Assembly (NCBI GenBank): GCA_023665805.1 | Contig: JAMPDJ010000007.1 | Span: 55,218 to 119,217, forward strand | Reading direction: 5' to 3' | Length of the DNA stretch: 64,000 nt | DNA from: Bacteroides sp. | GTDB lineage: Bacteria > Bacteroidota > Bacteroidia > Bacteroidales > Bacteroidaceae | Shown: positions 1-8,859 of the stretch, one piece after another | How the letters are laid out: each line of letters starts with the position of its first letter | How positions within the stretch are numbered: position 1 is the first letter of the stretch | The notes under the pieces: generated by a model | Database searches by the model: none | The model's input: the letters and a program-made list of their open reading frames with translations, nothing else | Told to the model about the DNA's origin: nothing | Made by a program: the position numbers and the translations under genes

Positions 1-543
1 ATATATCCCGGCCTTGGAACGTCCGCTCTTCAGTTTCCCCTGCAAATCTTTGTTGAATTTCACCGTCAACCGGGTCTCGCTGTTAAATTCTATCAAAGCC
101 CACCCGTTGCCATTACCTATGAATTGGCTGCCATCTGGAGCCAGTTCCATTGTGATAGGGTTATTCACCAATTCCACATCGAAACGCACAGTCTTGTCAG
201 GGAACAATTGTATCTGCCCGGTCTTTTCCGTGATAGTGGTTCCTTTGAACGCAATAGTGAAAACCCGTTTGTCACTTCCGTTGGATATGTCACATGCCAT
301 CCGGTATTCATATCCATCCTGCACCTTGACAGGTTCGTCACAGACAGGGTCCTCTTTGACAGAACTGGTTATCACCAATTCGGCCGATTGGGATTTGAAG
401 ACAATGGTTCCCTTGCCGTCAGGTGCTCCGGTACGAATCACCATGCCGGCCTTGTCTACAGTGATGACCGATTGCGCCTCGGCAGGCAATAAGCTTCCCA
501 CAAGCAGGCAAAACACCAATAATTGCAGTTTTCTTTTCATCAT
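1..543 (-). CDS. Secreted protein of unknown function, C-terminus cut by window edge
   Basis: An open frame runs on the minus strand from an ATG pair at 543/540 to base 1 without a stop, giving at least 180 residues; the C-terminus lies outside the window. The N-terminus is a signal peptide (basic MKRK, then a hydrophobic run ending near LLPAEAQS). The rest is beta-rich and polar, with phrases such as 'VDKAGMVIRTGAPDGKG' and 'GNGNGWALIEF'. I recognise no family. It sits 31 bases after the preceding minus-strand gene, so it looks like a further member of the operon running from 8173. The plus-strand frames over the same bases are shadows. Confidence 0.7.
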   Translation of the reverse strand, partial: MMKRKLQLLVFCLLVGSLLPAEAQSVITVDKAGMVIRTGAPDGKGTIVFKSQSAELVITSSVKEDPVCDEPVKVQDGYEYRMACDISNGSDKRVFTIAFKGTTITEKTGQIQLFPDKTVRFDVELVNNPITMELAPDGSQFIGNGNGWALIEFNSETRLTVKFNKDLQGKLKSGRSKAGIY

Positions 544-574
544 GGTCACTTTATGTTTATTGCAATTGAATGAT

Positions 575-1594
575 TCAGTTTATCATATCCTCAACCGAGC
601 TTATGTCAAAGATATCCTCCTCCGGCAGCATCTCCTTCTTGCCATCGGCAGTTTTCATATATGATGGTTGCCATGTCCTAACCTCAATGACAGGATTCTC
701 CTCATCTGTGAAGTTCCACAACAGGAAAACATAACCCTCGTCACTATAACTGCTGGATTTCCACTCCTGGAACAGACGCACTCCATAGAAGTTGGGATTG
801 TTGCGAGAACGTGTAATGCCAGGGCATCCGTTGCCATTGGAACCACCGCCAATTTCACTGAACTTCACATCAATGTATTTATTGCGCAGGAAAGCACGCC
901 TCAGGTTACGCAGATATTCCTGCTTGGTCTGCCTGTTATAGACCACCTTGGAATTGGACACGCCGAAGTCATTGGGACGCGTCTTAATGACCTTGCCTGT
1001 AATTATCACGGCATCGTCACTGAATATCTTTTCCATGAAATCTATATCTTTGGTGCAATATGCCGTACGGAACTGCTCAATATAGTCAAGTATCTTCATC
1101 CTACGCTCGGTTTCCACCACGGAGCCACAGCGTTCCATGCTCTCGGAGAGTTGGGCGTCAAGGGCAAAGCGGAAGTCGGTAATAGTACCATTCTTGTCGA
1201 ACTCCACCACGGCCTCCTGGTATGTGCCGCTGGTAAAGGCCTCGTCCTGAGGGTCCAAAATCAAGGGTATCTGCCGCAACAGATATGAATTCTTCAGTGG
1301 CCAGCAACGATCGACCACCTCATCGTCGTCACAATAGAAATGTACAGTAGACCACAATGTAACCAACATGTTTTTGGCACGGTCGTTCATCTGCATGGCG
1401 GACGTGTTTATATCTCTTTTGGCATAGTATGCCTCGTTTATCTCGGTAAGCACACGTCCGAGATTGGTCTGCATTTTAGCAATAACCTGCTGATTATTGA
1501 ATCCTTCGTCGACAGTGATGGTCACAGTGATTGCATTCACACTCACGAACGCCATAAGCGCAATGATGCATACAAGTATCTTTTTCATAGTCAT
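575..1594 (-). CDS. Secreted protein with a probable NTF2/SnoaL-like C-terminal domain
   Basis: 339 residues with an N-terminal signal peptide (MTMKKILVCIIALMAFVSVNA), so exported to the periplasm or beyond. Residues about 165-330 have the look of a SnoaL/NTF2-like fold: a helical segment (ERRMKILDYIEQFRTAYCTK), then 'DIDFMEKIFSDDAVIITGKVI' and beta-rich sequence ending in 'NPVIEVRTWQP'. Similar arrangements occur in uncharacterised Bacteroides secreted proteins. No catalytic residues can be assigned. The start codon overlaps the previous gene's stop by four bases (ATGA at 1591-1594), which implies translational coupling. The family call is from pattern memory and is tentative; the coding call is secure. 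Confidence 0.8.
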   Translation of the reverse strand: MTMKKILVCIIALMAFVSVNAITVTITVDEGFNNQQVIAKMQTNLGRVLTEINEAYYAKRDINTSAMQMNDRAKNMLVTLWSTVHFYCDDDEVVDRCWPLKNSYLLRQIPLILDPQDEAFTSGTYQEAVVEFDKNGTITDFRFALDAQLSESMERCGSVVETERRMKILDYIEQFRTAYCTKDIDFMEKIFSDDAVIITGKVIKTRPNDFGVSNSKVVYNRQTKQEYLRNLRRAFLRNKYIDVKFSEIGGGSNGNGCPGITRSRNNPNFYGVRLFQEWKSSSYSDEGYVFLLWNFTDEENPVIEVRTWQPSYMKTADGKKEMLPEEDIFDISSVEDMIN

Positions 1595-2313
1595 TTGATT
1601 GTCTTTACCTTGACTCCAATTGCTCCATTTCCCCTATAGTTTTCCAAGCTGTCGGGCTTACCCGTCTTAAGGTTCTTACGCTCATTCCCGGCTGACAGTA
1701 CGGCAAGTACGTTTCCTTCACGTGAAAACACGAACAGGACATATTGCTCGGGAGCCTTTAGCGCGCTCAACTTATTATAATCCGATATTACGCCCTGTTC
1801 CTTCTGTTTCTTCAACATGACGGCCAGTTGCCCGGTGTTAGCGGGTTTCAAGAATTCCAGCACAAGCTCATTGCTCAATCCAAAGTCTTTGACAGAAGAT
1901 ACATCAAGGGCATTTTGGTCAGCTGACATCGTGCCCGATACTTCGGTCACTTGTACATTATCCACCGGGATGATGTCACTTTTCTTTACATACATGAAAG
2001 CACGATACCAGTTACCACGAGGCAAGGTCACATTCTCGACACCATAGTTGGTGTTTGTTGTCACCACCTTGCTTGCTCCAGCAAACTTCTTCTGCGAATC
2101 CACCCACTGATTTATGTTCTGGTATAAAATTTCCTTAGCCAAATCTATGGCTGCCTGACGGTCAGACAATGTGGCTTCGCCATAGATGTAGCTCGAACTT
2201 TTCTTGATGGAGTTTATTTCTTTCTTCTTGTTTCCCACATCGTCTTGCGCAAAAGCCGACATGGTTGCCAACATTAACACCACGCAAGTGGTAATCTTCA
2301 TTAAGTATCGCAT
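1591..2313 (-). CDS. Secreted protein of unknown function, possibly LPP20-like
   Basis: 240 residues; signal peptide (MRYLMKITTCVVLMLATMSAFAQ) followed by a charged mature region. The stretch 'YIYGEATLSDRQAAIDLAK' followed by 'EILYQNINQWVDSQ' resembles the 'modified residue then repeated Ala-rich helix' layout of LPP20-type envelope proteins, but the match is weak. An alternative start is the Met four codons later. It lies 8 bases after the upstream gene and overlaps the downstream one by four bases, so it is co-transcribed within the tubulin-like gene cluster. Function unknown. Confidence 0.8.
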   Translation of the reverse strand: MRYLMKITTCVVLMLATMSAFAQDDVGNKKKEINSIKKSSSYIYGEATLSDRQAAIDLAKEILYQNINQWVDSQKKFAGASKVVTTNTNYGVENVTLPRGNWYRAFMYVKKSDIIPVDNVQVTEVSGTMSADQNALDVSSVKDFGLSNELVLEFLKPANTGQLAVMLKKQKEQGVISDYNKLSALKAPEQYVLFVFSREGNVLAVLSAGNERKNLKTGKPDSLENYRGNGAIGVKVKTIK

Positions 2314-2321
2314 ATTATTTC

Positions 2322-3431
2322 TTATTGGATTGTCTTGAATTCTCCCGCCTTGAATATGTTATCGGAGACATTGTGCAACGGTATATAACAATATATGCGT
2401 GCACTGGCCACGTGATTCTCCGGAGCAATGATGGCCTCTTTCGGAATATCGATGCTCAAAAGATGTAGATAGCCGCCGGTTTCATTGACCATAAACACAG
2501 TCCCCTTATATATGTCTTCGTCCTTGCTCTTCATCCCAAAGTAGGGCGTGCACCCTTCATTTACGCACAGTTGGTACCATCCCTTGTATGCCACCATAGC
2601 ACTATCGGCGCGTAATCCATATTTGTCTATCTTTATTTTTACCCTCAACGTATGTGCCGACTCGTCCGAAAGCATGATATTGGATATGCACTTCGACATG
2701 CGGCAGGAATCGTCTACCAAGGCCCATGCCTCGTGCTCGCTCCGACGAGTGTAGTAAACATCGTTCCTGACCATCGGACTGATGAAGTTTTTACCCTGCT
2801 TGGTAAACTCCGTGCCTTTGGTCGGAAAACTCTCGTGTGTGGATTGCTTTTCCGTACAAACTACCCTGCGTATCTTCCGGAACATAATCTTCTCCAGTTC
2901 TATGGCATTGCAACCGGTCAATAGCTGATAGTCCATGTAGAATGACATTTCCAGACGCGTTTTGCCATTTACACGCCACGATACCTTATAGACATGCCTG
3001 TCTATATGACTTTCAGAAAACGCAGCCGTCGTGTCTATGCTCATCGCATCTGCGGCACCACCCACTGTATAGTGTATTTTATCCCAAGCCATATACACAC
3101 GTTCGTCCGCCCCCTCTGGCACCGCATTCTGTGCCAACAGATAACGTTCCAAAAAATCATACACAGGCAAAGGCCGTGCCGTACGTATTTCTTGCGAAAA
3201 GAGCTGAAGCCCTATGTGTTCAACCTCGTTCCATTCATTCACACGTACTGTCAAGGCATGATTCCTGTAGCGGTAGCCATTATGTACTCCCACACCCAAA
3301 GTGTCCAAATTGACAATCCCCACGTATTTGGCCAAACGTTCCAGCCCTTGGGTTGCAAAGCTTATGGCTTGTGCATGCACCCCAGACAAAACGACAATAC
3401 CGAAGAACAACATTATCCTTTTCAGCAGCAT
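2322..3431 (-). CDS. Secreted protein of unknown function
   Basis: The open frame extends to 3482, but the Met at 3431 places a clean signal peptide (MLLKRIMLFFGIVVLSGVHAQA) at the N-terminus, so I prefer that start (about 369 residues). The mature protein has no recognisable domain. It contains alternating beta-like segments such as 'HNGYRYRNHALTVRVNEWNE' and a C-terminal part mentioning 'GGYLHLLSIDIPKEAII'. It is followed after 8 bases by another secreted protein, and belongs to the same minus-strand run as the tubulin-like GTPase. Confidence 0.78.
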   Translation of the reverse strand: MLLKRIMLFFGIVVLSGVHAQAISFATQGLERLAKYVGIVNLDTLGVGVHNGYRYRNHALTVRVNEWNEVEHIGLQLFSQEIRTARPLPVYDFLERYLLAQNAVPEGADERVYMAWDKIHYTVGGAADAMSIDTTAAFSESHIDRHVYKVSWRVNGKTRLEMSFYMDYQLLTGCNAIELEKIMFRKIRRVVCTEKQSTHESFPTKGTEFTKQGKNFISPMVRNDVYYTRRSEHEAWALVDDSCRMSKCISNIMLSDESAHTLRVKIKIDKYGLRADSAMVAYKGWYQLCVNEGCTPYFGMKSKDEDIYKGTVFMVNETGGYLHLLSIDIPKEAIIAPENHVASARIYCYIPLHNVSDNIFKAGEFKTIQ

Positions 3432-3558
3432 GTGCATGTAACACTTTTGTTTTTCAGGCAGACAAGCAGCATTAAGCGGCAAATGTCACCTTAAATCGTC
3501 AAGTTGATTCAGTTTGCATCCTTGTCCGGCGGCACAAAGGTCGCCGGACAAGGCATAT

Positions 3559-4308
3559 CTATCTCTTAATCTTTATCGTATTACCGTCCTTCTTGTACAA
3601 GGTCACAAACGTGGCCTTGCCATTCTCAAAGACACCTTCAATTCGTTCACCCGGTTGAGCGACAATTTCTTTGGTACTTACCACCTTTTGTGCCTTTGTG
3701 TAAGTAAGGACACCGGCACCATCGGGTTTTCCATTACGAATATCGCCCACGTACTTGCCATATTCGAAATTGAGAGTGCCTCTACCGTTAATTGGCTCAG
3801 TATTTTTCGGTTCAGCTTTAGGCTGCGGCTCTTCTCTAACCTTGTCACTTACAGTAGCATCCGGAGCGGAAGAAGCATTATCTCCGCCATCGTGCTGCGG
3901 CTTTTGGGTAGTTTCGCCACCGGCTATCGTATCAGGGTCGGAAACAGTTTTACTTCCGCCACCAGACGTTTTTCGTGTGGTAGTCTTGCTACCGCCTCTC
4001 GTACTCGTACCGGAACTGGCAACAGCTTTGCCAGCACTATCGGATGCAGTGGAGTCATTACATAGAAGCAGGATACCGCCTATGCCCAAAATAGCTACTA
4101 CTGCAGAGCCGCCAATAACTTTCTTGCCATGTTTTTCCCACCATGTAAGGGGACGGCGACATTCGCGGAGAGACTTGCCACACTCGGCACACACCAGTTC
4201 TTTACGTACAGGTATCTGTTGAACCTCTTTTGATTTGCATTTAGAACATCCATCATTCAAACAAACACCGTATCTGAAGCGTAAATGCTCATTTCTACTT
4301 GATGCCAT
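3559..4308 (-). CDS. Zinc-ribbon, single-span membrane protein with C-terminal MORN-like repeats
   Basis: 249 residues with three clear zones. Residues 1-55 hold cysteine pairs (C..C..C of 'CLNDGCSKCKSKE' and 'CAECGKSLREC'), typical of a zinc ribbon. Near residues 65-85 lies one hydrophobic span (VIGGSAVVAILGIGGILLL). A long Ser/Gly/Thr/Pro-rich linker follows, then a C-terminal segment from about 165 with MORN-like phrasing ('NGRGTLNFEYGKYVGDIRNG', 'GVFENGKATFV'). There is no signal peptide, so the ribbon is probably cytoplasmic and the MORN part exported. It follows the tubulin-like gene by 52 bases, which suggests a membrane-anchored partner. Partner assignment is inference. Confidence 0.8.
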   Translation of the reverse strand: MASSRNEHLRFRYGVCLNDGCSKCKSKEVQQIPVRKELVCAECGKSLRECRRPLTWWEKHGKKVIGGSAVVAILGIGGILLLCNDSTASDSAGKAVASSGTSTRGGSKTTTRKTSGGGSKTVSDPDTIAGGETTQKPQHDGGDNASSAPDATVSDKVREEPQPKAEPKNTEPINGRGTLNFEYGKYVGDIRNGKPDGAGVLTYTKAQKVVSTKEIVAQPGERIEGVFENGKATFVTLYKKDGNTIKIKR

Positions 4309-4360
4309 AATTCTTGCTTATATATTAAATAGGTATATCATTTTGATTTTGGCAAACCTC

Positions 4361-7300
4361 CTACATCATTGGAGGTGGTGTAGCCCCTCCGGTAGGAGGC
4401 AGAGGAGGCATGCCAGGCGCAGGTGCAGGTGCAGGAGCAAACAGCGGCTGTAATTCAACGACTTGTCCGGCCATTGACCATGCCGGCATTCCTTCCATCC
4501 AAACCATGGACTGAGGTGTCAGTTGTCCGCCCTGTACCAGTTGTTTGCATACATCATAAGTGTACGGACCATAGTTTTGGCCACCGAGAGATAGATAAAG
4601 ACTAATCTGTGGAACTGCCTGTGGTGGCGGTGGCGGCAGAACAGGACCAGCGGCAGATGGTGGTGGAGGAGGCACAGAGCCGACATGTGCGCTTCCAACT
4701 GGCACTGCTGCCGTGGGCATTGGGGATGACTGTGGAGCATTTACCGCAGAAGGCTGTCGAGCAGGCTCTGCCGCATGCACTTCCGCAGCCAGACGCTGTT
4801 GTATCTCCTCATCACTGAGAGCGAATAGCGATGGCAAAGACTTGCCGTTGCCCTCACTATGAAGCAATATGGCATTGTTAGCGTCAGCATTGGGGTTGCC
4901 TGTGTTCAGGAATTTATCATAGCGTGTCTTGTATGTAGCCATCCAATCTATGGCACGTATGGGGAAGCAGTATGATACTGTCATCACACAGAGCTCGTCC
5001 ACTCTCGGACTGTTTCTGTCCACGATAACATCCATTATGGAATTGCCCTGCTTGACAGAGGATCTGAATGCCTCTACCAATTTGTCGGCAAACTTGTTCA
5101 AGCCAGTAGCATCCTTATCCGGAGAGGGAATGGAGACGAAGATACATTTTTTGTTTGTGCTTGCCCGGTTCGTGGGACTGAGCGGTCCTTCGTTGTTACG
5201 CAGGTGCAACTGAATCTGGTCGTTGTTCAACTTAAGGAACGCGCCGCTCTGCGCCATGATATTGTAGGCAAAAGCCTTGATGTCGTCATCCGTCTTCAGT
5301 TTCTGCTGCAACTGTGCCAATATATTCATGCCCAGCACTTTGCTGTCGCTTGCAGGTTTATTGTCGTGCTTGGCCTTTACTATTTCGGACAAACGCATGT
5401 CAAAGACATCTTTGATGTCGTCCACGGCAATCTCATTGGCCAACGCACCGAAGTTGGTGAATTCGCCCTGTGGCAGAATGGCCTCACGCAACTGGCGCGC
5501 TATGTTAGGCATATCGGTCTTGTCGGTTCTTATCTCCACCTCAAACTCCACCATTGCCTCGTCCTCGCTGACCTCTATGATGGCACTCTTGTAGTCTTCC
5601 AGTCCCTTGTTCACCTTTCGCTGTGCGGTGACCAGTTTCTCCGTCTCCTCTATTGCGTCATTTACCTTTTGGCTAAAAGCCAAAATATCGGCATCCATCT
5701 TGCCTATCTCCACGAATACCTTGGATGCCAGTTGCTTGGCAAACTCCCATGCCACCAACATGGTCTTTGCCGTGTAGTAGTCGGTGAGCAGGCTCTGATG
5801 CTCGGCATATCGGCGTGCACCCACGCCCACCATACGCTGCAGCAGTCCCAGACGGCTCCACTCGGAGACATTGTCCTTGCAATCACGGTCATATGCCTCG
5901 TACTCTTCCTTAGCATCCTTGGACTTCGCTTCCAATTCGGTGCGGATATCTCCCATACGTTCCAACAAGAGTTTGGACACCTTTTGCAGTTCCGTAATGG
6001 AGACATCGCCCACCTTCCATTTCTCAAACAGTTGGGACTCTATCCTGTGACGTATCTCTTTGGCTATCTCCGGTATTGCCTTGGCCTTGCCTGCAAAGAA
6101 GGCCTCCACACCCTCCTCGCGGAAATGACTTGCATAAAACTCACCCATGATGTTGTCCAGTTCGTTCAACGGACAATCGGCAGCCTTGGCCTCCTCGGCA
6201 TATCCTATGGCCTTATCATGCCAATAGTCGGAGAACAAAGGATAGTCCACATCAGAAGGCAGAACCTTCACCTCCTGCGTCAAGTGGCGGTCATCCAGCA
6301 TCCAGTTGGAGAGATTGTCGGCATTCAGATACTCCTTGCGGTAATCCTTGTTGCGCTCCTCGTTGACAAAGCCCTGGTTCTCACGCCAGTTATTGTACTT
6401 GAACTGATACAGAACGCTCTCTCCCACGGTGTATGTGATGTGTTTCAGTATACGCAGTTCGGGATACATCACACGCTTGATACCGAAAGAATTCACTCTC
6501 TTGGTCCTGGCCACAGGCACACGTCGGCCCGCCCCGGCATTGGCAGCCTCGTCGTACTCCAGCGAGAAGCCTTCCATATTCTCGTACGTAAAGGCATCGC
6601 GTATGCCTCTGAACTGCTCATCCTCTGTGTTAACAAGAAATATTCTTGCAAAAACAAAATCGCTGACTATCTTGGGAAGCTCGGTAAAGGAGTTCACCGT
6701 CAGACCGTTTTCATTGACGTTACTATATATTGTCAAGCCATCGGCCACGCCCATTACCTTGTCAGAATAATAGTGAGCCTCACCGTTATCCGTGACATCC
6801 TGCGGAAAAAAACGTCCTACCTGCAGGGCGTTAAGTTCGTTAAGGGCAGCATATCCATTCTGATAATATCGTCCCTGATCCATATTAGGAGAAGGCAAGT
6901 GCATCTCCGGCATCATGGCATATACAGAAATCACGGCATTGGGATATGCCTTACGTGTCTGTACTATGGCATCCACAATGGAACCAGAACCTGTTCCGCC
7001 ACACAAACCGGCAAATATATAAATGTATAATTGGTCTCCATTACCCGATACTTTTTCGCAACGTGCATAGGCATTGCGCAAACTGTTGACATATCCCACA
7101 GCATTGGCAGCAAAAAGCAGTCTGCCCGCACGACGTTTCTGTCCGGCCGCAGCACCCAAAGGGCATATGGCAGACTTCACGGCAGAAACATTTTCCACTA
7201 TGCCCTTGACAGACGGATAGTTGCCTATGTGTTCCAGGATGTGCTCCACGTTGACATCCTTGATGTAGAAGAACTCATTATTGGTGAACGAGGCATCCTG

Positions 7301-7516
7301 TCCCATCACCATACAGTCGCGACGTGCACGTCCTTCCTTTGGCATCATATCGTCCGTAGAGTCCACATATAGCAGAGCCACGGCATGCTTGCCACGCTCA
7401 TCAGGCGTGGGAAACTCCTCGAACATTCGCATCTTGAATGCACGCAAAATCTTACCTCCTGTGCCTCCAAGTCCAACCAAGATGTGGTTACCGGTACAAT
7501 AATTCTTCTCTACCAT
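4361..7516 (-). CDS. Large tubulin/FtsZ-like GTPase with Pro-rich region and C-terminal GYF_2-type domain
   Basis: 1051 residues. Near the N-terminus is a glycine-rich nucleotide loop (ILVGLGGTGGKILRAF), and near residue 170 the tubulin signature GGTGSG (in IFAGLCGGTGSGSIVDA). Together these mark the Tubulin_2-type branch of the FtsZ/tubulin superfamily. Residues about 500-680 are charged and heptad-like, suggesting coiled coil. From about 915 there is a Pro/Ala-rich linker with runs of five prolines, then a GYF_2-like module at about 968-1025 ('NYGPYTYDVCKQLVQGGQL', 'MVWMEGMPAW'), and a Pro-rich tail. FtsZ itself is about 400 residues, so this is not the division protein. It is cytoplasmic, with no signal peptide. 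A membrane-protein gene lies 30 bases upstream and a zinc-ribbon/MORN gene downstream. Confidence 0.88.
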   Translation of the reverse strand: MVEKNYCTGNHILVGLGGTGGKILRAFKMRMFEEFPTPDERGKHAVALLYVDSTDDMMPKEGRARRDCMVMGQDASFTNNEFFYIKDVNVEHILEHIGNYPSVKGIVENVSAVKSAICPLGAAAGQKRRAGRLLFAANAVGYVNSLRNAYARCEKVSGNGDQLYIYIFAGLCGGTGSGSIVDAIVQTRKAYPNAVISVYAMMPEMHLPSPNMDQGRYYQNGYAALNELNALQVGRFFPQDVTDNGEAHYYSDKVMGVADGLTIYSNVNENGLTVNSFTELPKIVSDFVFARIFLVNTEDEQFRGIRDAFTYENMEGFSLEYDEAANAGAGRRVPVARTKRVNSFGIKRVMYPELRILKHITYTVGESVLYQFKYNNWRENQGFVNEERNKDYRKEYLNADNLSNWMLDDRHLTQEVKVLPSDVDYPLFSDYWHDKAIGYAEEAKAADCPLNELDNIMGEFYASHFREEGVEAFFAGKAKAIPEIAKEIRHRIESQLFEKWKVGDVSITELQKVSKLLLERMGDIRTELEAKSKDAKEEYEAYDRDCKDNVSEWSRLGLLQRMVGVGARRYAEHQSLLTDYYTAKTMLVAWEFAKQLASKVFVEIGKMDADILAFSQKVNDAIEETEKLVTAQRKVNKGLEDYKSAIIEVSEDEAMVEFEVEIRTDKTDMPNIARQLREAILPQGEFTNFGALANEIAVDDIKDVFDMRLSEIVKAKHDNKPASDSKVLGMNILAQLQQKLKTDDDIKAFAYNIMAQSGAFLKLNNDQIQLHLRNNEGPLSPTNRASTNKKCIFVSIPSPDKDATGLNKFADKLVEAFRSSVKQGNSIMDVIVDRNSPRVDELCVMTVSYCFPIRAIDWMATYKTRYDKFLNTGNPNADANNAILLHSEGNGKSLPSLFALSDEEIQQRLAAEVHAAEPARQPSAVNAPQSSPMPTAAVPVGSAHVGSVPPPPPSAAGPVLPPPPPQAVPQISLYLSLGGQNYGPYTYDVCKQLVQGGQLTPQSMVWMEGMPAWSMAGQVVELQPLFAPAPAPAPGMPPLPPTGGATPPPMM

Positions 7517-7546
7517 AATCTTTTTATTTATTTGTATAATTACTCT

Positions 7547-8173
7547 TTATCTTCTACGTGTACTTATATGCTGACGATGCCCCATACCGGAAATACGAGG
7601 ATAGGTTTCCATACCGGTTCTCCGACCATAGTTCCGTTCATGCCTAAGACGAGTTGTTCTATTATGCTTTGTCAAACTCCAGATGCCAAGCACGCCAGCT
7701 ATAACCACAAGAAACAAACACCATAAGAGTCGACGGACAATATAACCACGCATGAAAGACCTCAGTTCTTCAGCTATAGCAGCGGGCAACTGTTTGGCAG
7801 TGTAGCCAGAGAACTCCCCTCCGCCGACATAATATCCAAGCAATGGGAAGCGGTCTATGGATTGCTTGATAACTTCATCCGATGCAAGCACCGACACCTC
7901 CTCACTGCCTTCATACAGATTATCAACGATTCCCGTCAACAACACCTCGTACTCGCCTACTGTATCCATCACTTTCAACGAACCCACTATCAGAGTACAT
8001 TGAACAGCCAACAGCAAAAAGAGGAGCGCCCCAATCAAGTAGGACCACACCGTAAAAAGTGCGTCTTTCCACCAACTCGTAATTATAAACACGAACAGAG
8101 CCATGCATGACAAGGAAATCAACAATCCCCATATCAGGCTGCCTGCAGACATACTGATTATATCCCAAAACAT
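7547..8173 (-). CDS. Membrane protein, first gene of the tubulin-like cluster
   Basis: 208 residues. Two hydrophobic spans near the N-terminus (about 10-33 and 40-67) are followed by a polar, probably extracytoplasmic loop of about 80 residues with acidic and Gly-rich stretches (LLGYYVGGGEFSGYTAKQLP). A third span is at about 147-166 (LLWCLFLVVIAGVLGIW), then a strongly basic C-terminal tail rich in Arg and His. No family is recognised. It is the promoter-proximal gene of the run and lies 30 bases from the GTPase gene, so a membrane docking role for the GTPase is plausible but unproven. Confidence 0.75.
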   Translation of the reverse strand: MFWDIISMSAGSLIWGLLISLSCMALFVFIITSWWKDALFTVWSYLIGALLFLLLAVQCTLIVGSLKVMDTVGEYEVLLTGIVDNLYEGSEEVSVLASDEVIKQSIDRFPLLGYYVGGGEFSGYTAKQLPAAIAEELRSFMRGYIVRRLLWCLFLVVIAGVLGIWSLTKHNRTTRLRHERNYGRRTGMETYPRISGMGHRQHISTRRR

Positions 8174-8352
8174 TCGTTCAACTTATATCTTAATTTATGT
8201 TTCACATCCAATGTTGACATATGACTATTTGCCAATGTATTCACAACATCAATCCTTGTCCATCATTTTGCAATGACAAATTCTATCAACGGATGTCTCA
8301 AATAAACCTCCGTTTAATTGATACAATTTAACAACATGGTATATTGTGTCCA

Positions 8353-8360
8353 CAAATATA
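8353..8360 (-). promoter_or_regulatory. Bacteroidetes -7 box for the tubulin-like operon
   Basis: On the minus strand this reads TATATTTG, fitting TAnnTTTG. No good TTG box lies 18-21 bases upstream of it, so it is a partial match. It would give a leader of about 170 bases before the gene starting at 8173. Confidence 0.4.
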
Positions 8361-8469
8361 CTGTTTTTATTTAATAAACACGGCATATTTTTCAAAAAAA
8401 GATTTCGTCTGTGCCTTAAGGCTACATTTTTAGCGGATATAATGAAATGGGCAGCAAACCTTTATGTAT

Positions 8470-8490
8470 AAGTCTCACAGGAGACTTTTT
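8470..8490 (+). terminator. Small hairpin with T-run
   Basis: A 7-bp stem (aagtctc/gagactt) with a 4-base loop is followed by TTT on the plus strand. No plus-strand gene precedes it, so its role is unclear. Confidence 0.2.
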
Positions 8491-8763
8491 GGGTGTTTTC
8501 GTATAATGCCGTTCATGGCATATATGTAATTTATGGTAAAACTCCACATAGCTCGTATCCACATGAAGTGTCTCAATTAAAGGGACGTTTATTGCGACAC
8601 AAATTATTTATAATACATCACGGGCATTCCTGAGACATACAAGTTGCATATTTCTCCACGTATATCTATGCACCACATATAGGCGCAACGAAGAAATCAC
8701 TTCTCCAAAACACAAAAACAGGGACGGCCAGCCAGACCATGACTTCCAAGGGCTGATAAAACA

Positions 8764-8807
8764 TACTGACCTTGGAAAGAGTTTGGTCCTACTTTCCAAG
8801 GTCAGTA
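8764..8807. terminator. 16-bp perfect inverted repeat after leuB
   Basis: Arms 8764-8779 (tactgaccttggaaag) and 8792-8807 are perfectly complementary around a 12-base loop. A third partial copy of the arm (cttccaagg) lies near 8741. It sits about 50 bases beyond the leuB stop, so it probably ends the leu operon transcript, although no U-tract follows on the minus strand. Confidence 0.5.
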
Positions 8808-8859
8808 CATTATCCCGATACGATGCCGTATCCCCCAAAGCATGCCTTACGGCTTATAC

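Larger units (their letters stand above)
8174..8763. other. Intergenic region upstream of the tubulin-like operon
   Basis: This AT-rich gap holds no convincing gene. It carries the minus-strand -7 box for the operon, a small hairpin at 8470-8487 followed by Ts on the plus strand, and at its right end the strong inverted repeat after leuB. Open frames across it are short and lack coding character. I see no tRNA or riboswitch. Confidence 0.5.

Noticed and set aside
14..664. 216-codon plus-strand open frame at the left edge
   Set aside because: The minus strand carries a signal-peptide protein over the same bases, continuous with the operon; the plus frame has no such features.
5204..7030. 608-codon plus-strand open frame opposite the tubulin-like gene
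   Set aside because: It is the antisense shadow of a well-supported GTPase gene; its translation is low-complexity Leu/His-rich with no domain.
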